Positions 49,406 through 58,927 are shown, numbered from the stretch's first letter. The stretch is 64,000 bases of DNA from Prolixibacteraceae bacterium (GCA_028683385.1 JAQUIJ010000006.1:1-64000); one strand, 5' to 3'. The notes: generated by a model not told the origin, from the letters alone. Translations and numbers: made by a program.

Positions 49406-50599
49406 ATGAGCGACAGGATACCGGCATTGGAGCTTGCCACACGAATGGGTTCGTTTTGCAAAATCATGGATCAGCAGTGTTCCGAATGGAAAATGGCTGT
49501 TATTTTCAGTAAAATTAACCTGTTGTATTTCACGGGCTCGATGCCCGAAGGGATGTTGGTGATTGAGCGCGAAAATGGGGCAACTTTATGGATACGGCGG
49601 GGTTATGAACGTGCTTTGGAAGAGTCAGCATTTCCGGTAATCAAGCCCATGAACAGTTACCGCGATGCCGCGCAAGCTTACGCTCAACTTCCTGCCGAAG
49701 TTTACCTCGAAACTGAATTTGTGCCATTGGCCATGTTTCAACGTTTTCAGAAGCATTTTACAGTTTATTCATATAAACCGCTCGATTTCCAGATTGCTCA
49801 GACGCGTTCAGTAAAAAGTGCATGGGAGTTGAGTTTCATGGAAAAAGCCGGAGCCATTCATCAACGGGTTTTGGAAGAGTTGGTTCCCGGCTTGTTGAGG
49901 GAGGGAATAACAGAAACTGATTTGGCTGCCGAAATGTACCCGGTGATGGTAAAAGAAGGGCATCAGGGATGCGTTAGGTTTGGAATGCACGATACTGAAA
50001 TGGCCTTGGGGCAACTTGGTTTTGGCGAAAGTTCTTTGCACCCAACAAATTTCGACGGCCCTGGGGGAAATCGCGGAATGGGGATTGCAGTTCCCAGTTT
50101 TGGAAATCGTAACCGCAAATTGAAAAAAGGAGATTTAGTGTTTGTTGATGTGGCGGTGGCGGTAAATGGCTATCATTCTGATAAAACCATGACCTATATG
50201 TATGGGAAATCGCTGCCTGATGAGGTGATCGCCATTCACCAACAGTGTGTCGATGTTCAGGATCGTGTGGCCGAATTGCTTGTGCCGGGCAATTTTCCTG
50301 AAGTGATCTACGAAACCATCATGGCCGGATTATCTCCGGAATTTCAACAGAATTTTATGGGTTTTGGTGGCCATCAGGTGAAGTTTCTGGGTCATGGCAT
50401 TGGGTTGACGGTTGATGAATATCCAGTGTTGGCCAAAGGGTTTAAAGAATCCTTGCAAGAAAACATGGTTTTTGCTGTTGAACCGAAAAAAGGAATTAAA
50501 GGCATCGGGATGGTTGGTATAGAAAATACCTTTATTGTTACTCCCGAAGGTGGCCGTTGCATCACCGGACCCAATCCCGGGTTGATATTCGTTGAATAG
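49406..50599 (+). CDS. M24 family metallopeptidase (Xaa-Pro dipeptidase-like)
   Basis: This encodes about 397 residues from the ATG at 49406. An N-terminal creatinase-like domain (about 1-150) precedes the pita-bread catalytic domain. Metal ligands are Asp in VFVDVAVAVNGYHSDKTMT (two), His in FLGHGIGLTVDEYP, and Glu in FAVEPKKG and GIENTFIV. It is cytoplasmic by absence of a signal peptide and likely trims proline-containing peptides. The substrate is not certain. Confidence 0.88.
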   Translation: MSDRIPALELATRMGSFCKIMDQQCSEWKMAVIFSKINLLYFTGSMPEGMLVIERENGATLWIRRGYERALEESAFPVIKPMNSYRDAAQAYAQLPAEVYLETEFVPLAMFQRFQKHFTVYSYKPLDFQIAQTRSVKSAWELSFMEKAGAIHQRVLEELVPGLLREGITETDLAAEMYPVMVKEGHQGCVRFGMHDTEMALGQLGFGESSLHPTNFDGPGGNRGMGIAVPSFGNRNRKLKKGDLVFVDVAVAVNGYHSDKTMTYMYGKSLPDEVIAIHQQCVDVQDRVAELLVPGNFPEVIYETIMAGLSPEFQQNFMGFGGHQVKFLGHGIGLTVDEYPVLAKGFKESLQENMVFAVEPKKGIKGIGMVGIENTFIVTPEGGRCITGPNPGLIFVE

Positions 50600-50730
50600 T
50601 AAAGTTGCTAAAATCAGGATTAGGAAAGCTCGCAGATCTTTTATCCGGAAAGTTCATATTCAGAAATACATCGGGAATAACTGCTCCTGTTGATTTTCTG
50701 TCAGACCATCATTAAGGCATAATACAGAGA

Positions 50731-50773
50731 ATAATAACAAACCCTGAATCGAGAGAATCCGGGTTTATTATTT
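50731..50773. terminator. Bidirectional terminator
   Basis: AATAATAACAAACCC and GGGTTTATTATT arms (one bulged base) between the convergent M24 peptidase and the 925-residue gene. Confidence 0.65.
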
Positions 50774-50781
50774 GAGAGTCT

Positions 50782-53559
50782 TTATTCAATCCTATAATTT
50801 ATCAACGTATTGTCCTGTTCTCCAATGATCAGGTTGAACCAGTTATTTGAATCGTTAAATTTCCCCAGAATAAAGTTGGTATCACCCTCCAACGGAAATC
50901 CATGCATTACCGATCCGTTTTTGTCGAGCAGGTAAACCTTGTTCTCGCCTTTAATTACAACACCAATTTTAGTGATTCCAGCTCCCATATTGCATATGAA
51001 AGGGGTTTCGCTGATTTCATCAGAGAACATATGTTCACTCATTTTTTTCCCGTCAGCAGAGAATATGGTCAGTTTTTTATCGTCAGCAAAAATATACTCA
51101 GGAGAACCATTGCCATCCAGATCTTCAGCAACAAAACGATGAGCCGAGCCAAACTTACCAACTTCTTTTATCTGAGCCTGACCCGCAAAATCCATGATGT
51201 GAATGCGACCAACCTGATCGGTTGCAATCAAACGAGGATTCCCATCGCTAATGAAATACAATGGGTTTGCCGACCGAACGAACGGAGCAGGCTGACCATC
51301 TCTTGCTTTGCCCTGCCGGTCGAGAAAATAGACGTTTTGCTTGTCCGAAACAATGAGATAATCTTTTCCGTCAATATCGAAGTGTTGCACTGGATTGGTT
51401 ACCAAACTTTCAGATCCTCCAAAATTCCATTTGGGGATTAACCTTCCGTCACGATCAAACAGGTAAATTTGCTTGTCTTCGCCGGCAATGATAAACCGAT
51501 ATTCTTTATTCTGACCATATTCAGCAATACAAACTCCGTTTGAGGCCATCGACTTCAATGTAATTGGATATTTACCCACATTATTGCCCATCCGGTCGAT
51601 GCAATAAAGTTGAGTTTTCGTATTAAAGACGTATTGAAACCGATTATTCCGATAGATGTCGATCTGATGAATGTCTGAAATGATCTCACCCGGAATGTTT
51701 ATCGTCCATAAAACCAATCCTTCCTTGTTGATCAGCGATAAATTATTCTGGCTGTCGCAAACGATCACTTCACGGTTTGGAAGGTCTTTGTGATTCACAA
51801 CCAAAAGCGGCTTCTTTGCCAGTTTCCCGCCAAGTTTCAGTTGCCATACAGCTTGTGGCTCCTCTTTAAAATTCGGATCATATTTCAAAGCAATGCGATT
51901 TTTTATCATTTTGTCTGAAGCGGAAAATTGCCAGGAGAAAGTGCTGAATTTTCGAATAACGTCTTCGTTTGATGAGAGCATCGTGCTTACCTCTGGCCTG
52001 AAAAGGACATCCTTCAAACGGAAGACTTTCGGGATTTTGGAATACAGATAAAAATTCGGTTTAGCTTGCGATTCTTTGTTATTGGCCTGATAAGTCGAAT
52101 CCTTGTCCAATGTTTTTCCGGAAGCCAGGCTTTGCAGATAATTCTTCATTCCGGACAGATTGTCGCCACAAATAAGGTACTTTTCGTACAAAGCAAAATA
52201 TTGAGCATTAATACCTGCAAAAGCTCGCCCAAAAAGCGATTCGGCCATGTTGGCAATAGGCAACCGGTAAATATTAAACGATTTTTTACCGCCTACGGCA
52301 TATTCAGTCTGCATTGTTTCATCGCCAAGTTTACTCAATTTCCGATATTCATAAAATGCTTTGCTCAATTTTTCACTGGCGTCTGAATTATTAACCAGTT
52401 CGGCAACAAAAAAACGATTTTGAGATGGATTCGATTTATTGATGTTCGTATAAACCCCGGCAACCTGATTACCAACGATATCCTTTATTAGCTTGCCCGC
52501 ATCGGTATTGGTCTTCTTCCTGAATTCCATCAAATTCATTTCGCGTGGATAATAATTTCCCTTGGCACGGAGGTACACTTCGTACTGATCGATGAAAAGT
52601 CTCGAATCTTTCAGATTAAGAGCCACAAAATATGACGAACTGGTAGGTATCGCCTTTTCGATGGTCAATTTTTGTGCATCCTGGTTACGGAAGATATTCA
52701 GGTAATTATCCGTTGAATCTCTTGTAACACTATATCCATTGAATTCGAGTTCTGTCGGTTTTGCTGAAAGATCGAGTTCCGACCAGTTCGAATAAGATGC
52801 AATCTGACCAAGGTTTTTCCTGATTTCAGGAGCAACAATCTTCGATAATATCTGCGAAATGGTCTGATGATCAATAAATATATTGGCTAAAGCGGTTTCT
52901 TCAATGGTTTTATAAACTTCAGTAAAGGCTTTGTTGGAGAGCAGATTAACCGAATTTGACTGACGAATGGCTTCTTCGATCAAAATAAAATCTTCACTTG
53001 CCATCAATATATCGTTCGAACAAGCAAAGTAAAAATCCAGACTGGACGACTTTGCGTTGATGATGGTTGTGTTGTCGTAATATTTTCGGGTGATGGTGTA
53101 TTCCGACCCCATTTCGCGCGAAACAACGTCAATTGCTGAACCAGACTCGCTCTGATCGTTTAACTGAACCAGAAACAAATTGGCAAGCTGGTTCTTTCCG
53201 CTTGGATTGACTGAAACTATGATTGACTTACTCTTGAGCAGATTTCCAATTCCGGAGCGGGTACTAACAAAGTCGCGAAACCGGCTGATGCTTGAGGAAA
53301 TAGTTTCAAATTCAGGAATACTTCTTAATTCAGCAAACAACGGATTGTCGCCGTTTAATGCCTTGAAAAAACCGTCCTGATCTTTTACTTCAATAATTAG
53401 CGGACTTTTGCGTGGAACAGCTTTAAAAGCTGGATTTTGTTTGGTAGAGAATGTCTGAATAACAGGCTTCTCGGTCTTCATCGGGAAATATTTGACTCCC
53501 CAAAAGGCGGCTGCTACAACCAGAATAACAATACCGGAAATGATAATTACTTTTCGCAT
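50782..53559 (-). CDS. Large anchored protein with C-terminal propeller-like region
   Basis: This 925-residue protein has one N-terminal transmembrane helix (VIIISGIVILVVAAAFWGVKYF). Residues about 40-590 resemble DUF3352-like proteins of Bacteroidota (SPLIIEVKDQDGFFKALNG, KSIIVSVNPSGKNQL). Residues about 600-925 contain repeated DxxGxxxxxW/F strands (LINKEGLVLWTINIPGE, LFDRDGRLIPKWNFGG, FLDRQGKARDG, LLDKNGSVMHGFPLEG), suggesting a six- or seven-bladed PQQ/VCBS-type propeller. It probably faces the periplasm. No function is known. Confidence 0.65.
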   Translation of the reverse strand: MRKVIIISGIVILVVAAAFWGVKYFPMKTEKPVIQTFSTKQNPAFKAVPRKSPLIIEVKDQDGFFKALNGDNPLFAELRSIPEFETISSSISRFRDFVSTRSGIGNLLKSKSIIVSVNPSGKNQLANLFLVQLNDQSESGSAIDVVSREMGSEYTITRKYYDNTTIINAKSSSLDFYFACSNDILMASEDFILIEEAIRQSNSVNLLSNKAFTEVYKTIEETALANIFIDHQTISQILSKIVAPEIRKNLGQIASYSNWSELDLSAKPTELEFNGYSVTRDSTDNYLNIFRNQDAQKLTIEKAIPTSSSYFVALNLKDSRLFIDQYEVYLRAKGNYYPREMNLMEFRKKTNTDAGKLIKDIVGNQVAGVYTNINKSNPSQNRFFVAELVNNSDASEKLSKAFYEYRKLSKLGDETMQTEYAVGGKKSFNIYRLPIANMAESLFGRAFAGINAQYFALYEKYLICGDNLSGMKNYLQSLASGKTLDKDSTYQANNKESQAKPNFYLYSKIPKVFRLKDVLFRPEVSTMLSSNEDVIRKFSTFSWQFSASDKMIKNRIALKYDPNFKEEPQAVWQLKLGGKLAKKPLLVVNHKDLPNREVIVCDSQNNLSLINKEGLVLWTINIPGEIISDIHQIDIYRNNRFQYVFNTKTQLYCIDRMGNNVGKYPITLKSMASNGVCIAEYGQNKEYRFIIAGEDKQIYLFDRDGRLIPKWNFGGSESLVTNPVQHFDIDGKDYLIVSDKQNVYFLDRQGKARDGQPAPFVRSANPLYFISDGNPRLIATDQVGRIHIMDFAGQAQIKEVGKFGSAHRFVAEDLDGNGSPEYIFADDKKLTIFSADGKKMSEHMFSDEISETPFICNMGAGITKIGVVIKGENKVYLLDKNGSVMHGFPLEGDTNFILGKFNDSNNWFNLIIGEQDNTLINYRIE

Positions 53560-53667
53560 AAAGCATAGATATTTATCTCAAAAATACAAAGCTTTCTGAG
53601 CATTGAAGTCCTGAATCTTAATTTAGGAACAATTTTTATTCAAAAATTCTAGATTCGTTGATAAAGG

Positions 53668-54924
53668 CTATTGCTGTTTTACCTCCGAAGATTCAACAAT
53701 TTTGTACAATTTATCCGACTTCCTGATTTTCGTATCAATTGGGATTGAAATGTATGATCCTTTTGGCGCTTCAGCCACCGACTGTTTATCGATCTGGATT
53801 TCTGAAACAACTGTTTTTACCAATCCGGTAGTTGGTCCGGTAATGTAAATTTCGTCACCAACCTTAAGCGGTCCGGTTTCGAGCTTAAATTCGGCCACCT
53901 TCAGGTTCGAAAAATAATTCAAGCCTTTGCCAATGTACACTTTCCGGTGCGATGCCAGCGAACCATAATTTTTGCTCCACTCGCCCAGTCGCTGCCCCAG
54001 ATAATAGCCATCCCAAAATCCCCGGTTGAAAACACTTGACAACCGTTCGTTCCAGTCAGCGACCTTTTCATCGGTAAACGTATTGTCGAAATAAGACTGA
54101 ACGGCTTCTTTATAACATTCAACCACAGTATAAACATACTCGGGCGATCGCGCCCTTCCTTCAATTTTCAAAACAGAAACTCCTGAATCGAGTAGCTTAT
54201 TCAGAAAATTAATGGATTTCAAATCTTTGGGCGACATGATGTATTCGTTGTCGATTTCAAGTTCGGCTCCTGTTTCCTTATCGGTAACAATATAAGCCCT
54301 GCGGCACGATTGCATGCAACTTCCACGATTGGCCGATGAGTTCATCTCGTGAAGGCTTAAGTAACATTTTCCCGAAACTGCCATACACAAAGCTCCGTGT
54401 ACAAACATTTCGATCCGAACCAATTCTCCGGAAGGCCCTTTAATATTTTCTTCCCTGATCTGGCGCGAGATTTCCCAAACGCGGCCAATGTTCATTTCGC
54501 GGGCAAGAACCACGACATCGGCAAATTGCGAATAAAAGCGCACGGCTTCGATGTTGGTAATATTCACCTGGGTTGAGATGTGCACTTCAACGCCAATCTG
54601 GTGGGCGTACATGATGGCTGAAATATCGGAAGCAATGATGGCCGAAATACCCGCAGCTTTTGCGGCATCAATAATCTGGCGAAGCTGATCCAATTCATTA
54701 TCGAATACAACGACATTAACTGTCAGATAAGTTTTTACACCTTTTGAATGCGCCGTTTCGGTTATTTTTTTTAAATCGTCGATGGTAAAATTATTCGACG
54801 AGCGCGCGCGCATATTGAGTTGCTCAACCCCAAAATAAACCGAGCCCGCACCTGCCTGAATGGCTGCAATCAATGATTCGTACGAACCAACCGGAGCCAT
54901 TATCTCAACCTCTTCTCTTCTCAT
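53668..54924 (-). CDS. U32 family protein, TrhP-like
   Basis: This encodes about 418 residues from the ATG at 54924 (the upstream TTG is less likely). It is a peptidase U32 family member, with EIMAPVGSYESLIAAIQAGAGSVYFG at the start, the family signature EMFVHGALCMAVSGKCYLS and the Cys set GSCMQSCRR that holds an iron-sulfur cluster. Members such as TrhP/YegQ and RlhA hydroxylate tRNA or rRNA with prephenate as oxygen-chain source; older annotation calls them collagenases. TrhP-like tRNA hydroxylation (ho5U34) is the best guess from length. Confidence 0.85.
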   Translation of the reverse strand: MRREEVEIMAPVGSYESLIAAIQAGAGSVYFGVEQLNMRARSSNNFTIDDLKKITETAHSKGVKTYLTVNVVVFDNELDQLRQIIDAAKAAGISAIIASDISAIMYAHQIGVEVHISTQVNITNIEAVRFYSQFADVVVLAREMNIGRVWEISRQIREENIKGPSGELVRIEMFVHGALCMAVSGKCYLSLHEMNSSANRGSCMQSCRRAYIVTDKETGAELEIDNEYIMSPKDLKSINFLNKLLDSGVSVLKIEGRARSPEYVYTVVECYKEAVQSYFDNTFTDEKVADWNERLSSVFNRGFWDGYYLGQRLGEWSKNYGSLASHRKVYIGKGLNYFSNLKVAEFKLETGPLKVGDEIYITGPTTGLVKTVVSEIQIDKQSVAEAPKGSYISIPIDTKIRKSDKLYKIVESSEVKQQ

Positions 54925-54988
54925 ACATGCTAAATTATTGGACTGCAAATTTAATCTTTATTTTGGCTTTTATCTGGCACTAAAAACA

Positions 54989-55020
54989 AGTCAGGACTTC
55001 ACGTTGGTAAAGTCCTGACT
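54989..55020 (-). repeat. Dispersed hairpin
   Basis: AGTCAGGACTT...AAGTCCTGACT, the fourth clear member of the GTCAGGGCTTCACT hairpin family, beyond the end of the 55091-55690 gene. Confidence 0.6.
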
Positions 55021-55038
55021 AGGAATATTGAAATAAAA

Positions 55039-55068
55039 AAAGAGCGACTTCAGTCGAAATCGCTCTTT
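55039..55068 (-). terminator. Terminator after 55091-55690
   Basis: AAAGAGCGA and TCGCTCTTT arms around a 12-base loop, with A/T runs on the flank, 23 bp past the stop. Confidence 0.75.
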
Positions 55069-55090
55069 CAATTTATCGATTGTAAATTCA

Positions 55091-55690
55091 TTATTTCAGA
55101 TCTAAATCGTATGAATACGAATTATCCTTGGTTGAAAGAACTACTGAATAAGATCCTTTTTCCAGTTTAGAAAGATCGAAACCTTCAACGATGTTGAACT
55201 TTTTACCAATTTCTTTGGAATAAACCAAATTATCATCGGTATAAAATTTTAAGCTCACGTTTTCTTCAGGGAAATTCAGATAAGACATTTTCAGAACGCC
55301 ATTTTTATAGGCAAAGTAAGGTTCAATAAGACTTTTTTCCTTGCCAACTGCGATGTTTTCAGAGTCGATAGTGAAATTACGTTCTGTTGTCAAACCGTTG
55401 GTTGAAACAGACAACTTGTAATCACCTTTTTCGAGGTTCGAGAAATCAAAGATTTTACGATAGTCTTTGTTGTCAGCATCAGTTTCTTTATAGTAAACTT
55501 TTTCGCCTTTTTCATTTTCGATGCTGATCTGAAGATTTGCAGCGTCAACAGTTGAAATTGCAACTACTGCTTTCTCTGATGTAAGAGGAAGGATGTTAAC
55601 TTTTAAGTTTCCGCCTGCCATTAATGTGTTTGCAAATGCTACAAATGCGAACAACATTGTTAATTTTGAAATTGTTTTAATTGTTTTCAT
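55091..55690 (-). CDS. Secreted beta-sandwich protein with internal duplication
   Basis: This 199-residue protein has a signal peptide (MKTIKTISKLTMLFAFVAFANTLMAGG) and two halves of about 85 residues. Each half ends in the same pattern: FDFSNLEKGDYKLSVST and FDLSKLEKGSYSVVLST, typical of Ig-like or DUF3244-type Bacteroidota proteins. There is no lipobox. The promoter region shows three AACATAC repeats with a 16-bp period. No function is known. Confidence 0.65.
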   Translation of the reverse strand: MKTIKTISKLTMLFAFVAFANTLMAGGNLKVNILPLTSEKAVVAISTVDAANLQISIENEKGEKVYYKETDADNKDYRKIFDFSNLEKGDYKLSVSTNGLTTERNFTIDSENIAVGKEKSLIEPYFAYKNGVLKMSYLNFPEENVSLKFYTDDNLVYSKEIGKKFNIVEGFDLSKLEKGSYSVVLSTKDNSYSYDLDLK

Positions 55691-55713
55691 GTTTCTGTGT
55701 TTTAATTACAGTA

Positions 55714-55754
55714 CAAACATACATGTTTTTCAACATACATGCTGTATAACATAC
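55714..55754 (-). promoter_or_regulatory. Promoter with three AACATAC repeats
   Basis: The minus-strand -7 box TATGTTTG lies at 55714-55721. AACATAC occurs at 55716-55722, 55732-55738 and 55748-55754, exactly 16 bp apart. The array overlaps and extends upstream of the -7 box, as tandem operators would. Confidence 0.5.
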
Positions 55755-55881
55755 GTTAAAACTATATTATCCTTGCGTTAACGCACACGGCTCTGGGTTA
55801 AAACAATGTAAACAAACAACAGTAAGCTGCTGAAACATTGATAAATACTGGTTTTTAGGAACTACAAAAACGTTTGATTCT

Positions 55882-56571
55882 ATGGATGTTGAAATACTAC
55901 AATTACTTGACGGGGCACGAAAAGCACAAGGATTAACTGTTATTATTGATGTCTTTAGGGCTTTTTCAACAGCGTGTTATGCCTTTGGAAATGGAATCCA
56001 ACGAATTTATCCGGTTGGCGATCTCGAAAAAGCTTATCAACTGAAACAACAGAATCCTGAATTTATATTGGTAGGAGAGCGAAACGAACAAAAACCGGAA
56101 GGTTTCGACTATGGAAACTCGCCATCACAACTGATGACGGGCAATCTGGATCAGAGAATCATGGTTCATACCACAAGTTCCGGAACCCAAGGCATAGCCA
56201 ATGCGACCAAAGCCGAAGAAATACTAACCGGCAGTTTTGTAAACGCTCAGGCTATCATTAATTATATCAGGAAACAAAATCCCGAAAAAGTGTCGTTGGT
56301 TTGTATGGGATACAGTTGTCAGTACCCTACTGATGAGGATACGCTGCTCGCAGTCTATATTAAAAATGAACTCGAAGGAAAACCCAATGATTTTGCCGCA
56401 ATGGTTGAACAAATAAGAAAAGGCGATGGAGCTCGCTTCTTTGCGCCTGAAAAACAGGAATGGGCACCAACTGCCGACTTTGACCTTTGTCTTTCGTTGA
56501 ATCGTTTCAATTTTGTACTCAAAGTCGAACAGGAAAATGGAGTAAATTATCTTAAAAAAATAAACATATAG
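55882..56571 (+). CDS. comB: 2-phosphosulfolactate phosphatase family protein
   Basis: This 229-residue protein matches ComB: VIIDVFRAFSTACYAFGNG, YPVGDLEKAYQL, LVGERNEQKPEGFDYGNSP, HTTSSGTQGI and MGYSCQYPTDEDTLLAVYI. ComB hydrolyses 2-phosphosulfolactate to sulfolactate in coenzyme M synthesis of methanogens. Bacterial homologues are common without ComA, so the substrate here is uncertain. It is followed 64 bp later by a PatB-type gene. Confidence 0.85.
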   Translation: MDVEILQLLDGARKAQGLTVIIDVFRAFSTACYAFGNGIQRIYPVGDLEKAYQLKQQNPEFILVGERNEQKPEGFDYGNSPSQLMTGNLDQRIMVHTTSSGTQGIANATKAEEILTGSFVNAQAIINYIRKQNPEKVSLVCMGYSCQYPTDEDTLLAVYIKNELEGKPNDFAAMVEQIRKGDGARFFAPEKQEWAPTADFDLCLSLNRFNFVLKVEQENGVNYLKKINI

Positions 56572-56634
56572 ACACAATTGTTCACTTAGAAATATAAATA
56601 ATCTATGTGTTCTATGTGGTTCAAATTCAAAAAT

Positions 56635-57801
56635 ATGAAAACATACAATTTTGACGAAATTGTTGATCGTAACAATACCAATTGCTTAAAATATGATGCT
56701 CGTACAACTTTCTTCGGGAAGGCCGACCTGTTGCCACTTTGGGTAGCCGATATGGATTTCAGAACTCCTGATTTTATAGTTGATGCGATAAAGAAGCGTA
56801 CAGAACACGAAATATTTGGCTATACATTTCGACCGGAATCGTACACACAATCAATCGTAAACTGGTTAAAGCGTCGTCACAACTGGGAAATAAAACCTGA
56901 ATGGATATCGTTTAGCCCAGGTGTAGTCGCCGGACTAACTATGGCAATCGAAGCGCTGTCTAAACCTGGCGACGAAGTTATTATTCAGCCACCGGTGTAT
57001 TTCCCGTTTTTTGATTCGGTAAAAGGTACTGGCCGCGAAATGATTGAAAATCCATTAAAACTAGAAAACGGACGTTATTATTTCGATCTGGAAGATCTGA
57101 AACAAAAGATTACACCCACAACTAAATTATTGCTTCTGAGCAACCCTCATAATCCAGGTGGAATGGCCTGGAACGAAAAAGAACTGACCGAATTGGCTCA
57201 AATCTGCCTTGAAAACAAGATCGTGATTATCTCCGATGAGATTCATTCTGACCTGATATTCGATGGATTTAAACACACTCCGCTGGCCGGAATATCCGAC
57301 GAAATTGCACAGAACTGCGTGGTTTGCATGGCTCCCAGCAAGACTTTCAATACCGCAGGATTGACTACTTCATTTCTGGTCATACCGAATAAACGACATT
57401 TTGTTGCTTATGAACGGGTGATGCGTTTGCCACATCTTCACATGGGTAATATTTTTGGAACAATTGCCCTGGAAGCTGCCTATACACATGGCGATGAATG
57501 GTTAGCCCAATTAATGCAATATCTACAGGAAAACTTCAACGTTCTGGATTATTTTTTCAAAGCAAATCTTCCTGAAGTAAAGGTGATGCGGCCTGAAGCA
57601 ACTTACCTGATCTGGATCGATTTCTCCGCATTTGGATTGAGTGATGAAATTCTGAATCAGAAGCTGATTGATGCGGGAGTTGGATTAAACCGTGGAGTTC
57701 AATTTGGCAAGCAGGGAAGAGGATTTATGCGGATAAATATTGGATGTACCCGCTCGATGCTTGAAGAAGCACTACTTTGTATCAAAAAGGCATTTCAATA
57801 A
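56635..57801 (+). CDS. PatB/MalY-type PLP-dependent C-S lyase or aminotransferase
   Basis: This encodes about 388 residues from the ATG at 56635 (MKTYNFDEIVDRNNTNCLKYD). It is a fold type I PLP enzyme with LPLWVADMDF, the family hallmark near the N-terminus, LLLSNPHNPGGMAW, IISDEIHSDLIF and the PLP Lys in MAPSKTFNTAGL. PatB/MalY enzymes cleave cystathionine or cysteine conjugates. The leader holds a half ACCACA repeat (CTATGTGGTT, about 56612-56621). A strong hairpin ends the gene. Confidence 0.88.
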   Translation: MKTYNFDEIVDRNNTNCLKYDARTTFFGKADLLPLWVADMDFRTPDFIVDAIKKRTEHEIFGYTFRPESYTQSIVNWLKRRHNWEIKPEWISFSPGVVAGLTMAIEALSKPGDEVIIQPPVYFPFFDSVKGTGREMIENPLKLENGRYYFDLEDLKQKITPTTKLLLLSNPHNPGGMAWNEKELTELAQICLENKIVIISDEIHSDLIFDGFKHTPLAGISDEIAQNCVVCMAPSKTFNTAGLTTSFLVIPNKRHFVAYERVMRLPHLHMGNIFGTIALEAAYTHGDEWLAQLMQYLQENFNVLDYFFKANLPEVKVMRPEATYLIWIDFSAFGLSDEILNQKLIDAGVGLNRGVQFGKQGRGFMRINIGCTRSMLEEALLCIKKAFQ

Positions 57802-57807
57802 ATAGAA

Positions 57808-57860
57808 AAAAGTCATTCGTCATACGGGAAAGGTTGAATTTCCTAATGACGAATGACTTT
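57808..57860. terminator. Bidirectional terminator
   Basis: A 16-bp stem AAAAGTCATTCGTCAT / ATGACGAATGACTTTT between convergent patB-like and GT9 genes. Confidence 0.85.
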
Positions 57861-57877
57861 TCCCATTTCCGGCGTTG

Positions 57878-58861
57878 CTAAAACTCCCTTTTCACCCACT
57901 CAACAATCCGGTCTTCAGGAATGTCGTTCATGCAGCGAAAATGTTTTTTCGGACATTCATGGTAGCCAAGCTTGGAGCACGGACGGCAAGGCAATCCTTT
58001 AACTTCGAGTATCTCTGATCCTTCGCCCGACAAGTATGGGAACATTCCTAATTCGGGAGAAGTGTTTCCCCAAACCGACAGTATTTTTTTGTGAAATGCC
58101 GCTGCAATGTGCATCAATCCAGTATCGTTGGAGATAACTAACCTGGCATTTTTTACCAGACTAGCCGATTGATTGATCCGCAATTTTCCGGTAAAATCCG
58201 CTACATTTCCGGTGTTCCATTCAAGAATACTACTAGCCAATGCACGTTCACTTTTCCCGCCAAGCAAAACAAACGGGATATTGCTTTCTGAAATTAGTTT
58301 TCTGTATTTCTCAACAGGCATTCGTTTCGTGGCATAAGTTCCGGCCAAAACCAAGGCAACAAAGCCATTCCTGAAACTTTCAGGCAATAACGAGATTTGG
58401 AATTCGTCTTCTTCAGGAATAAAATATTCGAGCCCTTCACCATCATTTACAATATTGAAAGGACGTAATGTTTCCATATTACGGTCAACAATATGCCCAT
58501 CAGGCATCGTATTCAGCTTAAATCGGGTCAACAGGATCTTGCGGAAATTTAGTTTATTGAAGCTGTACGATCGTGCCTTTATTCCGAGCTTCACACGTAA
58601 ACTACGTAAATTATTGTGCAGGTCGATGATGTAATCATAATTCTCTGCTTTCAATGTCCGAATGGTATCCGAAAGAGAATCATCAAATAACTGAATCTGA
58701 TCGATATATGGATTTGCCTGTAACAGATCGGCATTTCGGTTTTTGGTAAGAAAGTGCACTTCTGCCTCCGGAAATTGAGTTTTCAGGCAACGAACAACCG
58801 GCGATGTTAAAACAATGTCGCCAATCGAGCTAAAGCGTATGATAAGGAATTTTGTTTTCAA
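57878..58861 (-). CDS. Glycosyltransferase family 9 (heptosyltransferase-like)
   Basis: This 327-residue GT-B enzyme of family GT9 has FLIIRFSSIGDIVLTSPVVRCLK at the start, NYDYIIDLHNNLRSLRVKLG, and the nucleotide-sugar-binding C-terminal part ARLVISNDTGLMHIAAAFHKKILSVWGNTSPE. It ends with four Cys (LPCRPCSKLGYHECPKKHFRC) found in many bacterial members. It should add a sugar to lipopolysaccharide core in the cytoplasm. It is monocistronic. Confidence 0.88.
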   Translation of the reverse strand: MKTKFLIIRFSSIGDIVLTSPVVRCLKTQFPEAEVHFLTKNRNADLLQANPYIDQIQLFDDSLSDTIRTLKAENYDYIIDLHNNLRSLRVKLGIKARSYSFNKLNFRKILLTRFKLNTMPDGHIVDRNMETLRPFNIVNDGEGLEYFIPEEDEFQISLLPESFRNGFVALVLAGTYATKRMPVEKYRKLISESNIPFVLLGGKSERALASSILEWNTGNVADFTGKLRINQSASLVKNARLVISNDTGLMHIAAAFHKKILSVWGNTSPELGMFPYLSGEGSEILEVKGLPCRPCSKLGYHECPKKHFRCMNDIPEDRIVEWVKREF

Positions 58862-58868
58862 AATAAAA

Positions 58869-58895
58869 AACCCTGAAGGCTATAAATCTTCAGGG
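58869..58895 (-). terminator. Terminator of atpDC
   Basis: ACCCTGAAG and CTTCAGGGT arms around a 9-base loop, 33 bp beyond the atpC stop, with an A-run before it that reads as a U-tract on the minus strand. Confidence 0.75.
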
Positions 58896-58927
58896 TCTAA
58901 ATATAATCAGTTTATCCCTTCTGTCGG

